Positions 16,085 through 25,155 are shown, counted from the first letter of the stretch. The stretch: 64,000 nt of DNA from Bacteroidota bacterium (GCA_021815405.1 JAKAGV010000003.1:274106-338105); one strand, 5' to 3'. The notes: generated by a model not told the origin, from the sequence alone. Program-made: numbers and translations.

Positions 16085-17305
16085 ATGAAAATATTAATTG
16101 CAAATCCTGGAAGCACTTCGTATAAATGTAAATTGTATGATATAGCTGAGCATTCTATTAGCCAGAAACATCTTTCTACCGGACAGGCTGGTATGAAAGT
16201 TATTTTTCAAGCAAATGTAGAACGAATCGGCGACAAAGAGGGAATTTATTCTTATGGTTTTAATGGTGATGAAAAGATAGTTAGTACACTAGAAATCCCG
16301 AATTATACATTTGCTGTTAATTTGACTTTAAAGTCAATCAAAGAAAAAATTTCAATTGAAGAAATTGATGCGGTTGGCTTCAAGACGGTTCATGCAAAAG
16401 GAGTGACAGGTTGTGTAGAGTTGACAGACGATATATTAAAAGCAATGGAAGATTACCGCTTGCTTGCACCGGTGCATACTGATGTTTATATAACTGCTAT
16501 TTCAGTTTTTAAGAAGCTAATGAGTTCAACACGAATGATCGGATTATTTGAGACACACTTTCATAAGAATATTCCACCGGAAGCCTTTACGTTTGGAATT
16601 CCTTATGAGCTTTATGAAAAGCATGGAATCCGTAAATACGGATTTCATGGTGCATCTCATAGATATATCGGATTAAGAGCTAAAGAGTTATTTGATGCAA
16701 ATAAAATTATTTCTTGTCATCTTGGTGGCAGTTCCTCTGTTTGTGCAATTAAAGATGGCTGGTCAATAGATACTTCGATGGGAATGAGCCCGCAGAGCGG
16801 ACTGCTGCAAGCAAAAAGAGTCGGCGATTTGGATCCGTTTGCATTGTTGTATTTAATGGAAAAAGAAAATCTTACAAGTAATAAAATAGAAAATATTCTT
16901 ATGTCAAAAAGCGGTATATATGGAATTTCCGGATCAAGCGGCGACTTAAGGGATATTGAAGAAAGAATGTCAAGAGGAGATAAGCGTGCTGAATTAGCAT
17001 TCAAAACATTTGCCTATGGCGTTAAAAGATACATCGGCGAATACCTAGTAATTCTTAACAGTGCTGATTATATAATATTTACTGCCGGAGGCGGACAAAA
17101 TTCTCCGATGCTCAGGAAAGAAATTCTTTCTGGCATGGAAAACTTAGGTATAATAATAGATGACACGAAGAATAATTCGGGCTTTAAAGAAGGGGTAATC
17201 TCACATGAAAGATCAAAAATAAAAGTAGCTGTTATACCTACTAATGAAGAATTTATTGTTGCTACTGAAGTAAAAAATTTTTTAATAAATATTCAATCAT
17301 ATTAA
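16085..17305 (+). CDS. Acetate-kinase-family acyl kinase, BMC-associated
   Basis: ASKHA-fold kinase that makes ATP from an acyl-phosphate. It has NPGSTSYKCKLYD at the N-terminus, FHGASHRYI, CHLGGSSSVCAI and the phosphate loop GDLDP. The usual acetate-kinase segments are altered: MSPQSGL where MTPLEGL is common, and KRVGDLDP in place of a more typical ARSGDIDP. Length (406 aa) is normal. In this setting lactyl-phosphate from PduL is the likely substrate, giving lactate and ATP; acetate or propionate are alternatives. No targeting helix is seen, so it may act outside the shell. Confidence 0.85.
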   Translation: MKILIANPGSTSYKCKLYDIAEHSISQKHLSTGQAGMKVIFQANVERIGDKEGIYSYGFNGDEKIVSTLEIPNYTFAVNLTLKSIKEKISIEEIDAVGFKTVHAKGVTGCVELTDDILKAMEDYRLLAPVHTDVYITAISVFKKLMSSTRMIGLFETHFHKNIPPEAFTFGIPYELYEKHGIRKYGFHGASHRYIGLRAKELFDANKIISCHLGGSSSVCAIKDGWSIDTSMGMSPQSGLLQAKRVGDLDPFALLYLMEKENLTSNKIENILMSKSGIYGISGSSGDLRDIEERMSRGDKRAELAFKTFAYGVKRYIGEYLVILNSADYIIFTAGGGQNSPMLRKEILSGMENLGIIIDDTKNNSGFKEGVISHERSKIKVAVIPTNEEFIVATEVKNFLINIQSY

Positions 17306-17317
17306 TATAGAAGCTAA

Positions 17318-18874
17318 ATGAGGGCAAAAAAATATATTGGTTTTGATTTAGGCGCCGAAAGCGGGCGTTGTGTCGTAGCGATACTATATGGGAATGACCT
17401 GTTTGGTGCTAACAAAATAACATTACATGAAGTACACCGGTTTACTACACATAATATCCGATATGAAAATGGATTTTATTGGGATATATTGGCGATTTAC
17501 CAGGAAATAATTCAGGGATTAACCTTTGCACAAAAAGAATTTGGCAGTGATTTTGATGGTATAGGAATAGATACTTGGGCTGTGGATTATGTTTTAATTG
17601 ACAAACAAGATAGAATACTTGGATATCCGTATCACTATCGCGATGAGCGTACTGATGGCATGATGGATGAAGCTTTTAAGATCGTTCCCAAAGAAAAGTT
17701 GTATAATGAAACGGGAATTCAATTTGCGCAATTTAATACGTTGTTTCAGTTACTATCAGAGAAAAATAATGGACAAAATCTTTTAGATAAGACCGATAAA
17801 ATTCTGTTGATTCCGGATTTCTTAAATTTTCTTCTATCAGGTAACAAGAAGGCAGAATATTCAATCGCATCAACTACAAGTCTTGCAGAACCTATCAACA
17901 GAGAATGGTCTTGGGATTTAATAGATGCATTTGGTTTCCCAAGAGAAATTTTTCCGGAAATAGTTGAACCCGGAACGATATTAGGTACCCTAATGCCATC
18001 AATTGCAAAACAAACCGGTTTAAGCGAGAATATTCCGATTATTGCAAGTACCGGTCATGATACGGCATCAGCGGTAATTTCTGTCCCAGCTTTTGAAAAT
18101 AATAACTTAAAAATAGATAAAAATAGTATCAGAATAAAAAATCTGGTTGGTGAGGAAAACTGGGCATTTTTAAGTTCGGGGACGTGGTCATTAATGGGCA
18201 TTGAATTAAAACAGCCTATGTTAAGTATAAAAGCAATGGAGTACAATTTTACAAATGAAGGTGGATTCAATAATACAATTCGCTTCCTTAAAAATATAAT
18301 AGGACTGTGGCCTGTGCAGGAATGCAAAAGGTATTGGGAGAAAAAATCTAAAAAGTATAGTTATCCTCAATTGGTCTCTTTAGCAGAAAAATACGGTCCA
18401 TCAAATGCATGGATTGATTTAAATGATCCTCGCTTTCTTAAAGCTGGTGAAATGCCTGAAAAGATTTTAGAATATTTAAAGGAAACTAATCAGACCGTTA
18501 AAGAGGACGTTGGTTTTATAATAAGGGTTGTACTTGAAAGCCTTGCATATAGTTATAGAGAGACGATTAAAGAAATTGAATCTGTAACAAAAATAGAAAT
18601 AAAAAGATTACATGCAGTAGGGGGTGGAATACAAAATGAACTATTAACACAATTAACAGCAAATTCAATTGGCTGTAAAGTACTTGCCGGACCGACCGAA
18701 GGGGCAATAGTTGGTAATATTGGAGTGCAGGCAATAACTACCGGTGCAGTTCCGGATATTCATGCTTGGAGGATGATTGTGGCTAATTCATTTGAGTTAA
18801 AAATGTATACTCCTAATAACACAAGATATTTTAATGAAAATGAAAAAAACTACAAAAGTATTCTGAAACATTAA
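17318..18874 (+). CDS. rhaB: Rhamnulokinase
   Basis: FGGY-family sugar kinase phosphorylating L-rhamnulose to L-rhamnulose-1-phosphate. The N-terminal phosphate loop FDLGAESGRCV and GIDTWAVDYVLID are characteristic of RhaB, and STGHDTASAV and LHAVGGGIQNELL mark the ATP-binding C-terminal domain. At 518 aa it is slightly longer than E. coli RhaB (about 490 aa), with an extra stretch near residues 255-285 (ENNNLKIDKNSIRIKN). It lies twelve bases after the acyl kinase and feeds the aldolase upstream. Confidence 0.93.
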   Translation: MRAKKYIGFDLGAESGRCVVAILYGNDLFGANKITLHEVHRFTTHNIRYENGFYWDILAIYQEIIQGLTFAQKEFGSDFDGIGIDTWAVDYVLIDKQDRILGYPYHYRDERTDGMMDEAFKIVPKEKLYNETGIQFAQFNTLFQLLSEKNNGQNLLDKTDKILLIPDFLNFLLSGNKKAEYSIASTTSLAEPINREWSWDLIDAFGFPREIFPEIVEPGTILGTLMPSIAKQTGLSENIPIIASTGHDTASAVISVPAFENNNLKIDKNSIRIKNLVGEENWAFLSSGTWSLMGIELKQPMLSIKAMEYNFTNEGGFNNTIRFLKNIIGLWPVQECKRYWEKKSKKYSYPQLVSLAEKYGPSNAWIDLNDPRFLKAGEMPEKILEYLKETNQTVKEDVGFIIRVVLESLAYSYRETIKEIESVTKIEIKRLHAVGGGIQNELLTQLTANSIGCKVLAGPTEGAIVGNIGVQAITTGAVPDIHAWRMIVANSFELKMYTPNNTRYFNENEKNYKSILKH

Positions 18875-18896
18875 TTTTATATGAATAGAATTTGAT

Positions 18897-19442
18897 ATGG
18901 ACCTTATTGAAAAATTTATTTCAAATGCAGAAGAAGCAGCTGCTACAGTAAAAATAATAAGGGCAAATGCGAACTCATTGAATGATGCTTTAATTGCAGC
19001 TACAGAAAATGAATTAGTGCTTTTTGCAGGACCTGACGATTTAGATCCGGAATTGTTTTCAATATTTATATCGAATAAAAATGTTATTACGAAACCTACT
19101 AAGGAACAGCTATCAATAATTAGTACCGGCGTTACAGATGCTTTTTGTGCAGTAGCGTCTACCGGTTCAGTTTGTGTTTCGATAACTAAAAATTTGTCCA
19201 GTCCTGTAAGTATGCTAACACAAAAGCATATTGTTGTTATTGACAGCAGAACAATTATTCCAAGACCTCGAGATATTTTTTCTGAAAACTATTTGGAAGG
19301 TAAAGGATTAAAGCGAAGCTTCTCGATAATAACAGGTCCCAGTGCAACTGCTGATATGGGGCCCCTGGTTAGAGGAGTTCACGGTCCAGGTAAACTGCAT
19401 ATTATAATTATTGATTCATTTGACGAAATGCATGTTAGATAA
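18897..19442 (+). CDS. lutC: LUD-domain protein, lactate utilisation protein C type
   Basis: Single LUD domain, 181 aa, the usual size of LutC/YkgG, a subunit of the LutABC complex that oxidises L-lactate to pyruvate. Recognisable segments are GVTDAFCAVASTGSVCVS, VVIDSRTIIPRPRDIF and GPSATADMGPLVRGVHGPG. The stop codon is immediately followed by the ATG of the LutB-LutA fusion (19443). In this operon it would take the lactate produced by the kinase onward to pyruvate, an inference from family role and position. Confidence 0.88.
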   Translation: MDLIEKFISNAEEAAATVKIIRANANSLNDALIAATENELVLFAGPDDLDPELFSIFISNKNVITKPTKEQLSIISTGVTDAFCAVASTGSVCVSITKNLSSPVSMLTQKHIVVIDSRTIIPRPRDIFSENYLEGKGLKRSFSIITGPSATADMGPLVRGVHGPGKLHIIIIDSFDEMHVR

Positions 19443-21659
19443 ATGGAAAACATTAACGATTATATCCTTCATCCAAGGCAGGTAGCCGACAAATCTTCTA
19501 AAGAGACTCTTCAAAAGGCAATAAAATTAGCGCTTGATGTTGAGACAGATGCTTTGCGACTTAATACTCAGACGTTCAACACCAACCGATATAGGGCTGT
19601 TAAAAGATTAGATGACTATGAGGAATTAAAAAACCGTGCTCGTTTAATTAAAGAAAAATCAATTAAGAATTTGATTCCATTGATCTCTAAAGTAACCAAA
19701 GCAATTGAAGCCCGCGGTGGTAAAGTATTTTATGCAAAAACGAAAGAAGACGCTACTGCTTACATTAAAAAAATTTGTTTATCCCGGGAAGCGAAGCTTG
19801 TTGTAAAATCGAAATCAATTACGTCTGAAGAAATCGGTTTAAATTCAGATTTGGAAAAAGCGGGCATTGAAGTTGCAGAAACAGATCTAGCTGAATTCAT
19901 TTTGCAGGTTTCTAAAGAACAGCCCTCTCACAATGTAGCTCCTGCTATACATAGAAGCAGAGAAAGTATTTCCGAATTATTTAAGAGAAACTTTAAAACC
20001 GAGAAAAAGTTAGATACAGGTGAAGAACTAACCGAGTTTGCGAGAGACATCCTAAGACAAAAATTTCTTAAAGCAGACATAGGAATTAGCGGGGCTAATT
20101 TTGTTGCGGCAAAAGAAGGGTCTATATTATTGGTTGAAAGCGAAGGAAACATTAGGCTAACCACTCAGCTTCCTGCTGTTCATATAGCAATTGCCGGTAT
20201 AGAAAAGATAATTCCAAGTAAAAAGGATTTTGGTGTATTCATAGAGCTCCTGGCTGCAAGCGGTACCGGTCAGCCTCTAACATCTTATACTAATATAATA
20301 GAGCCGCCATTAGATTTGCCGGTTCTTAACTTAAACGGAAGAAATGACGGTAAAAGAGAGTTTCACTTAGTTCTTATTGACAATGGACGAATGCAAATGC
20401 GAGACGATGAAGAGTTAAAAGAAGCTCTTTATTGTATAAGATGCAGTGCTTGTATGAATTCATGTTCAAATTTTCAAACGGTAGGAGGGCATGCATTCGG
20501 CGGTGAATGTTATACGGGCGGAATTGGCGGTGCCTGGACAGTTGCGACTACCGGCAGTTTAGAAAAAGCAAGGTTTGCAGAATTGTGTACTGGATGTTCA
20601 AGGTGTATTCCAAACTGTCCGGTCCTTATTGATATACCTAGACTCAACACAACCATAAAAAATCGTTTAATTAAAGCAGACGGGGGAGCTTCATTACAAA
20701 AATTATTTTTCGGAAATTTTTCAAAGTTAGGTAAATATTCATCTATAGTTCCCACATTAACAAATTTTATAGTCAGCCTTTCGATAAGCAAATTACTGAT
20801 GGAAAAAATAGTTGGGCTTGATAAGCGCCGTCCTATTCCCAGGTTTGCTAATAAGACATTGAAGAGACAATATAAATTATACCGAAAAAGTAATAGTATA
20901 CAGATTTCAGATGTATTTAAAAAAGGATTAGTTTTATTCGCAGATGTTTTTACGAATTATAATAATCCACAAGTGGGGATGGCAACAGTTCGAGTCTTTG
21001 ATAAATTGGGAATACCAATTAAACTCAGCAAAATTATTGAAGATGGAAGAGCAGCTCAATCACAGGGACTAATTGAATCTGCAAGGCAAAGTGCTATCAA
21101 ACTTGCAGGGTATCTTGAAGAGATTATCGATAGCGGGAAAGAGATAATTGTCGCTGAACCAAGTGTACTTGCATTGTTTAGATATGATTACAAAAAATTA
21201 ATTAATAACGATTATCTTTTTTCAAAGCTTGAGAAGCACACTTATGATCCGATTGAATATTTAAATAAGTTACTAAACCATTCTGAGTTAGATTTGACCG
21301 GCAAAATTGAGATTAAAAAGCTTAACTCAGACAAAATTTTTTACCATGCACATTGTCAATTAAAGACAATTGGAGCAGGTAATACAGCGTTAGAATTTTT
21401 TAATAAGCTAGGATTCATAGTTGAAATATCTAATGTAGAATGCTGCGGTATGGCGGGTAGCTTTGGCTATAAAAAAGGGTACTATGATATAAGCAAAAAC
21501 ATAGGGAATGAACTGATAAAGCAGATTAAAAAAGTAGCGACAAGAGATAGCAAGAAAGTTATATTAGCAAGCGGTACATCTTGTAGAGAACAGTTAAGGG
21601 ATGAATTAGAAGAAACTATTTACCATCCCATAGAATATCTGGAAAAAATATTAAAATAG
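19443..21659 (+). CDS. LutB-LutA fusion, iron-sulfur L-lactate oxidation protein
   Basis: 738 aa, about the sum of LutB and LutA. Residues about 60-300 form a LUD domain (FARDILRQKFLKADIGISGA). Two ferredoxin-type clusters follow, CIRCSACMNSC (about 331) and CTGCSRCIPNC (about 382). The C-terminal third is a CCG-domain oxidoreductase ending in HAHCQLKTIG and VECCGMAGSFGYKKGYY (about 635-680). The first CCG repeat is degenerate: LFADVFTNYNNPQVG is conserved but the Cys pair is replaced by EDGRAAQS. Predicted role is electron transfer in L-lactate oxidation to pyruvate. It ends the BMC operon; two operators lie in the gap that follows. Confidence 0.85.
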   Translation: MENINDYILHPRQVADKSSKETLQKAIKLALDVETDALRLNTQTFNTNRYRAVKRLDDYEELKNRARLIKEKSIKNLIPLISKVTKAIEARGGKVFYAKTKEDATAYIKKICLSREAKLVVKSKSITSEEIGLNSDLEKAGIEVAETDLAEFILQVSKEQPSHNVAPAIHRSRESISELFKRNFKTEKKLDTGEELTEFARDILRQKFLKADIGISGANFVAAKEGSILLVESEGNIRLTTQLPAVHIAIAGIEKIIPSKKDFGVFIELLAASGTGQPLTSYTNIIEPPLDLPVLNLNGRNDGKREFHLVLIDNGRMQMRDDEELKEALYCIRCSACMNSCSNFQTVGGHAFGGECYTGGIGGAWTVATTGSLEKARFAELCTGCSRCIPNCPVLIDIPRLNTTIKNRLIKADGGASLQKLFFGNFSKLGKYSSIVPTLTNFIVSLSISKLLMEKIVGLDKRRPIPRFANKTLKRQYKLYRKSNSIQISDVFKKGLVLFADVFTNYNNPQVGMATVRVFDKLGIPIKLSKIIEDGRAAQSQGLIESARQSAIKLAGYLEEIIDSGKEIIVAEPSVLALFRYDYKKLINNDYLFSKLEKHTYDPIEYLNKLLNHSELDLTGKIEIKKLNSDKIFYHAHCQLKTIGAGNTALEFFNKLGFIVEISNVECCGMAGSFGYKKGYYDISKNIGNELIKQIKKVATRDSKKVILASGTSCREQLRDELEETIYHPIEYLEKILK

Positions 21660-21670
21660 ATTTTTTTTTC

Positions 21671-21699
21671 TTGACAATAATTAAAAATATGAGTAGTTT
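21671..21699 (+). promoter_or_regulatory. Upstream rhaA promoter
   Basis: TTGACA at 21671-21676, a 17-base spacer and TAGTTT at 21694-21699, followed after one base by operator copy 3. The geometry is identical to the regulator promoter at 7433. Confidence 0.6.
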
Positions 21700-21700
21700 C

Positions 21701-21726
21701 CTTAAGGCTTTTCGAAAAGGATTAAG
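21701..21726. promoter_or_regulatory. Operator copy 3 (upstream of rhaA)
   Basis: A 26-bp palindrome with arms CTTAA and TTAAG around TTTCGAAA, with spacers GGCT and AGGA. It immediately follows the -10 of the upstream rhaA promoter. Confidence 0.8.
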
Positions 21727-21798
21727 TGATCTATATTAAAAAGCAAATTGCCCATGTGAGTAACGTGGCGAAGCTGCATCTTAAATAAAAAAATTTAT

Positions 21799-21804
21799 TA
21801 ATAT
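21799..21804 (+). promoter_or_regulatory. Putative -10 of a downstream rhaA promoter
   Basis: TAATAT one base before operator copy 4, the same offset as in the other three sites. No good -35 is seen at 17 bases. Confidence 0.45.
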
Positions 21805-21805
21805 A

Positions 21806-21831
21806 CTTAAAGGATTTCGAAAAGGATTGAG
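21806..21831. promoter_or_regulatory. Operator copy 4 (upstream of rhaA)
   Basis: Arms CTTAA and TTGAG (one mismatch) around TTTCGAAA, spacers AGGA and AGGA. Its centre is 105 bp from that of operator copy 3, about ten helical turns, which would suit looping by a tetramer or two dimers (inference). Confidence 0.8.
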
Positions 21832-21862
21832 CAGTACGCCATATTAAAATTGAAAGATTTAA

Positions 21863-21904
21863 ATGATTAGAATTATTGAAAATAAACCGGAGTATAAGCA
21901 GTGA
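21863..21904 (+). CDS. Possible 13-residue leader ORF overlapping the rhaA start
   Basis: ATG at 21863 reads MIRIIENKPEYKQ and stops with TGA that overlaps the GTG start of rhaA (GTGA). It could couple rhaA translation to an upstream ribosome. Only the overlap supports it. Confidence 0.25.
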   Translation: MIRIIENKPEYKQ

Positions 21905-23181
21905 TAAATAGAAAATCAATTGAAGCTGAATATAAATTAGCGAAGGACCAATATGCCGGCTTTGGCGTCGATACGGATGAGGCGTTAAGCAGGCTTGATA
22001 AAATAAATATAAGTTTACATTGCTGGCAGGCAGATGATGTAGGCGGCTTCGAAATCCCTGATGCTATACTTAATGGCGGCGGGATACAGGTTACGGGAAA
22101 TCATCACGGAAAGGCTAATACCATAAGCCAGCTGCGGAGTGACATAGAAAAGGTGATGAAACTGCTTCCCGGCAGGCAGCGCTTAAATCTTCATGCTATT
22201 TACGGCGATTTTAAGGGTGATAAAATAGAACGTGATCAAATTGAAATAAAACATTTTCAGAGTTGGATAGATTGGGCAAAAAAACTTGGGATAGGTATGG
22301 ATTTTAATCCGACATGCTTTTCCCATCCTTTTGCAAATGACGGTTTTACTCTTTCAAGTAAAGATGAAAAAATAAGAAATTTTTGGATTGAGCATGTAAA
22401 GCGTACTAGAAAAATTGCAGCCGAAATGGGAAGGCAACTTGGTACACCGGCTGTTAACAATATATGGATACCAGACGGTTCTAAAGATACTCCGGTTGAC
22501 AGGTATACTCATCGGACCTTATTAAAGGAATCGCTCGATGAAATATTTAGGGAAGAATATCCCAAAAAGTATCTTAAGGATTCATTGGAGAGTAAGCTCT
22601 TTGGAATAGGTTCAGAGTCGATGGTAGTTGGTTCTCACGAATTTTATTTAGGTTATGCAGTCAAAAACAACAAACTAATTTGTTTAGATAACGGACATTT
22701 TCATCCTACGGAACAAATAGGTGATAAGATTTCCTCCCTGTTGCAATTTATTGATGAATTGTTATTGCACATCAGCAGGGGAGTAAGATGGGACAGTGAT
22801 CATGTGGTAATATTTAATGATGAAGTTCAGCTTATAGCCCAAGAGATAGTACGTGCAAATGCTTTAAATCGTGTTAGAATCGGACTTGATTACTTCGACG
22901 CCAGTATAAACCGTATAGGAGCTTATGTTGTTGGTGCCCGGGCTGCACAATTGGCTTTCCTTTATGCTCTTCTTGAGCCGATTGGAATATTAAAAGATTT
23001 TGAAGAAAACGAAAAATATTTTGAGCGCCTTGCATTTCTTGAGTTATTGAAGACAATGCCTTATGGAACTGTTTATAATTATTACTGTTTGATGAACAAT
23101 GTACCTGTTGGAGAGGAATATATAGATGAGATTAAGAAGTACGAAGTTGAAATTTTGAATAAGAGGGGTAAGATAAATTAA
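21901..23181 (+). CDS. rhaA: L-rhamnose isomerase
   Basis: Converts L-rhamnose to L-rhamnulose, the first intracellular step. It is a metal-dependent TIM-barrel enzyme of 426 aa, normal length. Recognisable segments are ISLHCWQADDVGGFE (about 36-50), LNLHAIYGD, MDFNPTCFSHP, NNIWIPDGSKDTPVDR, SHEFYLGYAVKN, LDNGHFHPTE and WDSDHVVIFND, which contain the metal and substrate ligands of RhaA. GTG start with CCGGAG upstream. Two copies of the regulator operator precede it, so it is a separate transcription unit of the same regulon. It probably supplies rhamnulose to RhaB and then the microcompartment aldolase. Confidence 0.95.
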   Translation: MINRKSIEAEYKLAKDQYAGFGVDTDEALSRLDKINISLHCWQADDVGGFEIPDAILNGGGIQVTGNHHGKANTISQLRSDIEKVMKLLPGRQRLNLHAIYGDFKGDKIERDQIEIKHFQSWIDWAKKLGIGMDFNPTCFSHPFANDGFTLSSKDEKIRNFWIEHVKRTRKIAAEMGRQLGTPAVNNIWIPDGSKDTPVDRYTHRTLLKESLDEIFREEYPKKYLKDSLESKLFGIGSESMVVGSHEFYLGYAVKNNKLICLDNGHFHPTEQIGDKISSLLQFIDELLLHISRGVRWDSDHVVIFNDEVQLIAQEIVRANALNRVRIGLDYFDASINRIGAYVVGARAAQLAFLYALLEPIGILKDFEENEKYFERLAFLELLKTMPYGTVYNYYCLMNNVPVGEEYIDEIKKYEVEILNKRGKIN

Positions 23182-23298
23182 TTTCATAGCTTTGACAGTA
23201 TGGCAGAAGTTTAAACGAAATATAAATTTAATAGAAAGATAAAAGCAATAGAAGTATAAGACAAGACAATCAGAGGGGGGTATGAAAATAGGCAAAAA

Positions 23299-25155
23299 AT
23301 GAAGATGATAACAATGAAAGATTCACAGTCCAATAAAAAACTATCAATCTTGCATATAGTTGTAAGTTGTGTAATCATCCTTGCATGCTCTGCCTGGTCG
23401 GAACGGGTAATAGGTGCAGAGGTATTAACAATAAAGTCTAATATTTCTACTGTGCAAATGGGACATTCTATCCAAGTTACTGCACATTTAGAATTGAAAC
23501 CAGGCGTTTCCTTAAGAAACTATTTGCTTTTACCATATGTGAACAATCGCAGATGGGGTTCCCAGGAAAGAACGGATAAAAATGGAAATGCAACTTTCTT
23601 GTTGCCATTACCAAATCCAGGTGATGAACATATTCAAGTAATGGGAGTTAAAGCAGAGCCTCATAATTGGATGGGAATCTCTGATATGGATTTATTGGTA
23701 GTGGGCAATTTAATGCCAACAAAAGGGGGAGTGCGTTCTAACGAGATCGATATCAAAGTTCTAAGGAGGCAAATGCCAAAGTTACCAAATGACGGTCATC
23801 TATATTGCATCCAATATGAAAATTGGTTCGGGAAATCATCATGGAATACTGCTGAAGCGGTGCCACTTATCGGATTTTATGATTCACATAACGAAGATGT
23901 AATTCGCCAACATATCTTATGGTTTGTGGATACAGGCATCAATTCAATAATGTTAGACTGGTCTAATCATCTCTGGGGCGATACAAGCTGGAATCAAAGA
24001 GGTGAGGGGGCGAGAACAATTATCAGCAATACAACTTTTTTCCTAGGTGTATTGGCAAAAATGCGCGATGAAGGAATTGATGTTCCAAAAGTAATTTTGA
24101 TGTCTGGTCTAAGCAACGGGCCGCCTGCGACGATGAATGCATTAAACGAAGAGCTGGATTGGATTTATAAAAATTACATTTTGAATCCTAGATTTAAAGG
24201 TCTATTCCAGATTTATGATGGCAAGCCTTTGATGATCGTTCTCGATACAGGTATAATTGGAAATAAGAAAGGTACTACTGAATCTGCTTTTAGAGTTCCA
24301 TTTTTTAAAGAGACGCTAGCATTATCGAAATCAAAGCTTGATGCTTTTAGAGCTGCTCAAGGACCGGTTAATGATACTCATTTTACAATACGTTTTATGT
24401 CATCTCAGAATCAGCTTACCGAACACAATCAGTTAGGTTATTGGTCATGGATGGATGGACAAATAAATCCATTAGTAACATACTATAATGGAAAACCAGA
24501 AGCTATTACAGTTACTCCTTCTTTTTTTGGTGCTGAAGGATGGACAGCGCATGATGCATACGGTAGATTAGGAGGAACAACATACATCGAGACGTTCAAA
24601 GATGCTCTTAAATACAGACCTCGGGTTATATTTTTGCATCAATTCAATGAATTTACAGGTCAAAGCAAAGGACATGGTTATGGAAAAAACAAGGACTGTT
24701 TTCTTGATGAATATAATGTAGAGTTAAGCGATGATATTGAGCCAGTGTCATTAACAGCGGAAGGTTATCGGGGCGACAAAGGAGGTTGGGGTTTTTATTA
24801 TCTTAATTTAACTCATGCTTTAATAAATATTTTTCGCGGGGATCCAAAAGGAACTACAATTTTAGCAGTTCAAGCTCCCAAGATTTCAAGGGATTATATA
24901 AAATTAAAGTGGTCATACATTGGTGTTCCGCCTAAAAGCTATTCACTTTCGATCGATAATATAATAGTTCATAAAAATCTTAAAAAAGCTAAGTATGAAA
25001 TTTCAGCAAAAGATTTAACAATGGGCGTCCACACTCTTACAATAAAAGCTAATGGAGTAAGCACTCACTACGCTCTTTCAGAAAAAGAATTTGATGTACC
25101 AACAGAATCATCGATACCTGTTAGTGTTAGTCAATCATTGTATATAAAAAATTAA
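23299..25155 (+). CDS. Secreted GH99-like (WbsX/GH71-type) protein, distant paralogue
   Basis: 618 aa exported protein. A hydrophobic N-terminal segment (about residues 15-32, with a possible lipobox IILAC) is followed by a beta-sandwich domain (about 40-150) and a TIM-barrel-like domain. The barrel has YCIQYENWFG, ILWFVDTGINSIMLDWSNH and HQFNEFTGQ. The last corresponds to the WNEW segment of the GH99-like proteins further downstream, so it belongs to the same broad family, but it is distant from them. A C-terminal beta domain follows (about 530-618). Activity unknown; a glycoside hydrolase acting on the rhamnose-containing glycan is inferred from context. A six-codon ORF (23282) with a strong GAGGGGGG site overlaps the ATG. 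Confidence 0.65.
   Translation: MKMITMKDSQSNKKLSILHIVVSCVIILACSAWSERVIGAEVLTIKSNISTVQMGHSIQVTAHLELKPGVSLRNYLLLPYVNNRRWGSQERTDKNGNATFLLPLPNPGDEHIQVMGVKAEPHNWMGISDMDLLVVGNLMPTKGGVRSNEIDIKVLRRQMPKLPNDGHLYCIQYENWFGKSSWNTAEAVPLIGFYDSHNEDVIRQHILWFVDTGINSIMLDWSNHLWGDTSWNQRGEGARTIISNTTFFLGVLAKMRDEGIDVPKVILMSGLSNGPPATMNALNEELDWIYKNYILNPRFKGLFQIYDGKPLMIVLDTGIIGNKKGTTESAFRVPFFKETLALSKSKLDAFRAAQGPVNDTHFTIRFMSSQNQLTEHNQLGYWSWMDGQINPLVTYYNGKPEAITVTPSFFGAEGWTAHDAYGRLGGTTYIETFKDALKYRPRVIFLHQFNEFTGQSKGHGYGKNKDCFLDEYNVELSDDIEPVSLTAEGYRGDKGGWGFYYLNLTHALINIFRGDPKGTTILAVQAPKISRDYIKLKWSYIGVPPKSYSLSIDNIIVHKNLKKAKYEISAKDLTMGVHTLTIKANGVSTHYALSEKEFDVPTESSIPVSVSQSLYIKN

Noticed and set aside
23192..23226. Promoter TTGACA-TATAAA upstream of the first GH99-like gene
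   Set aside because: The spacer of 23 bases is too long for confidence and no operator is present.
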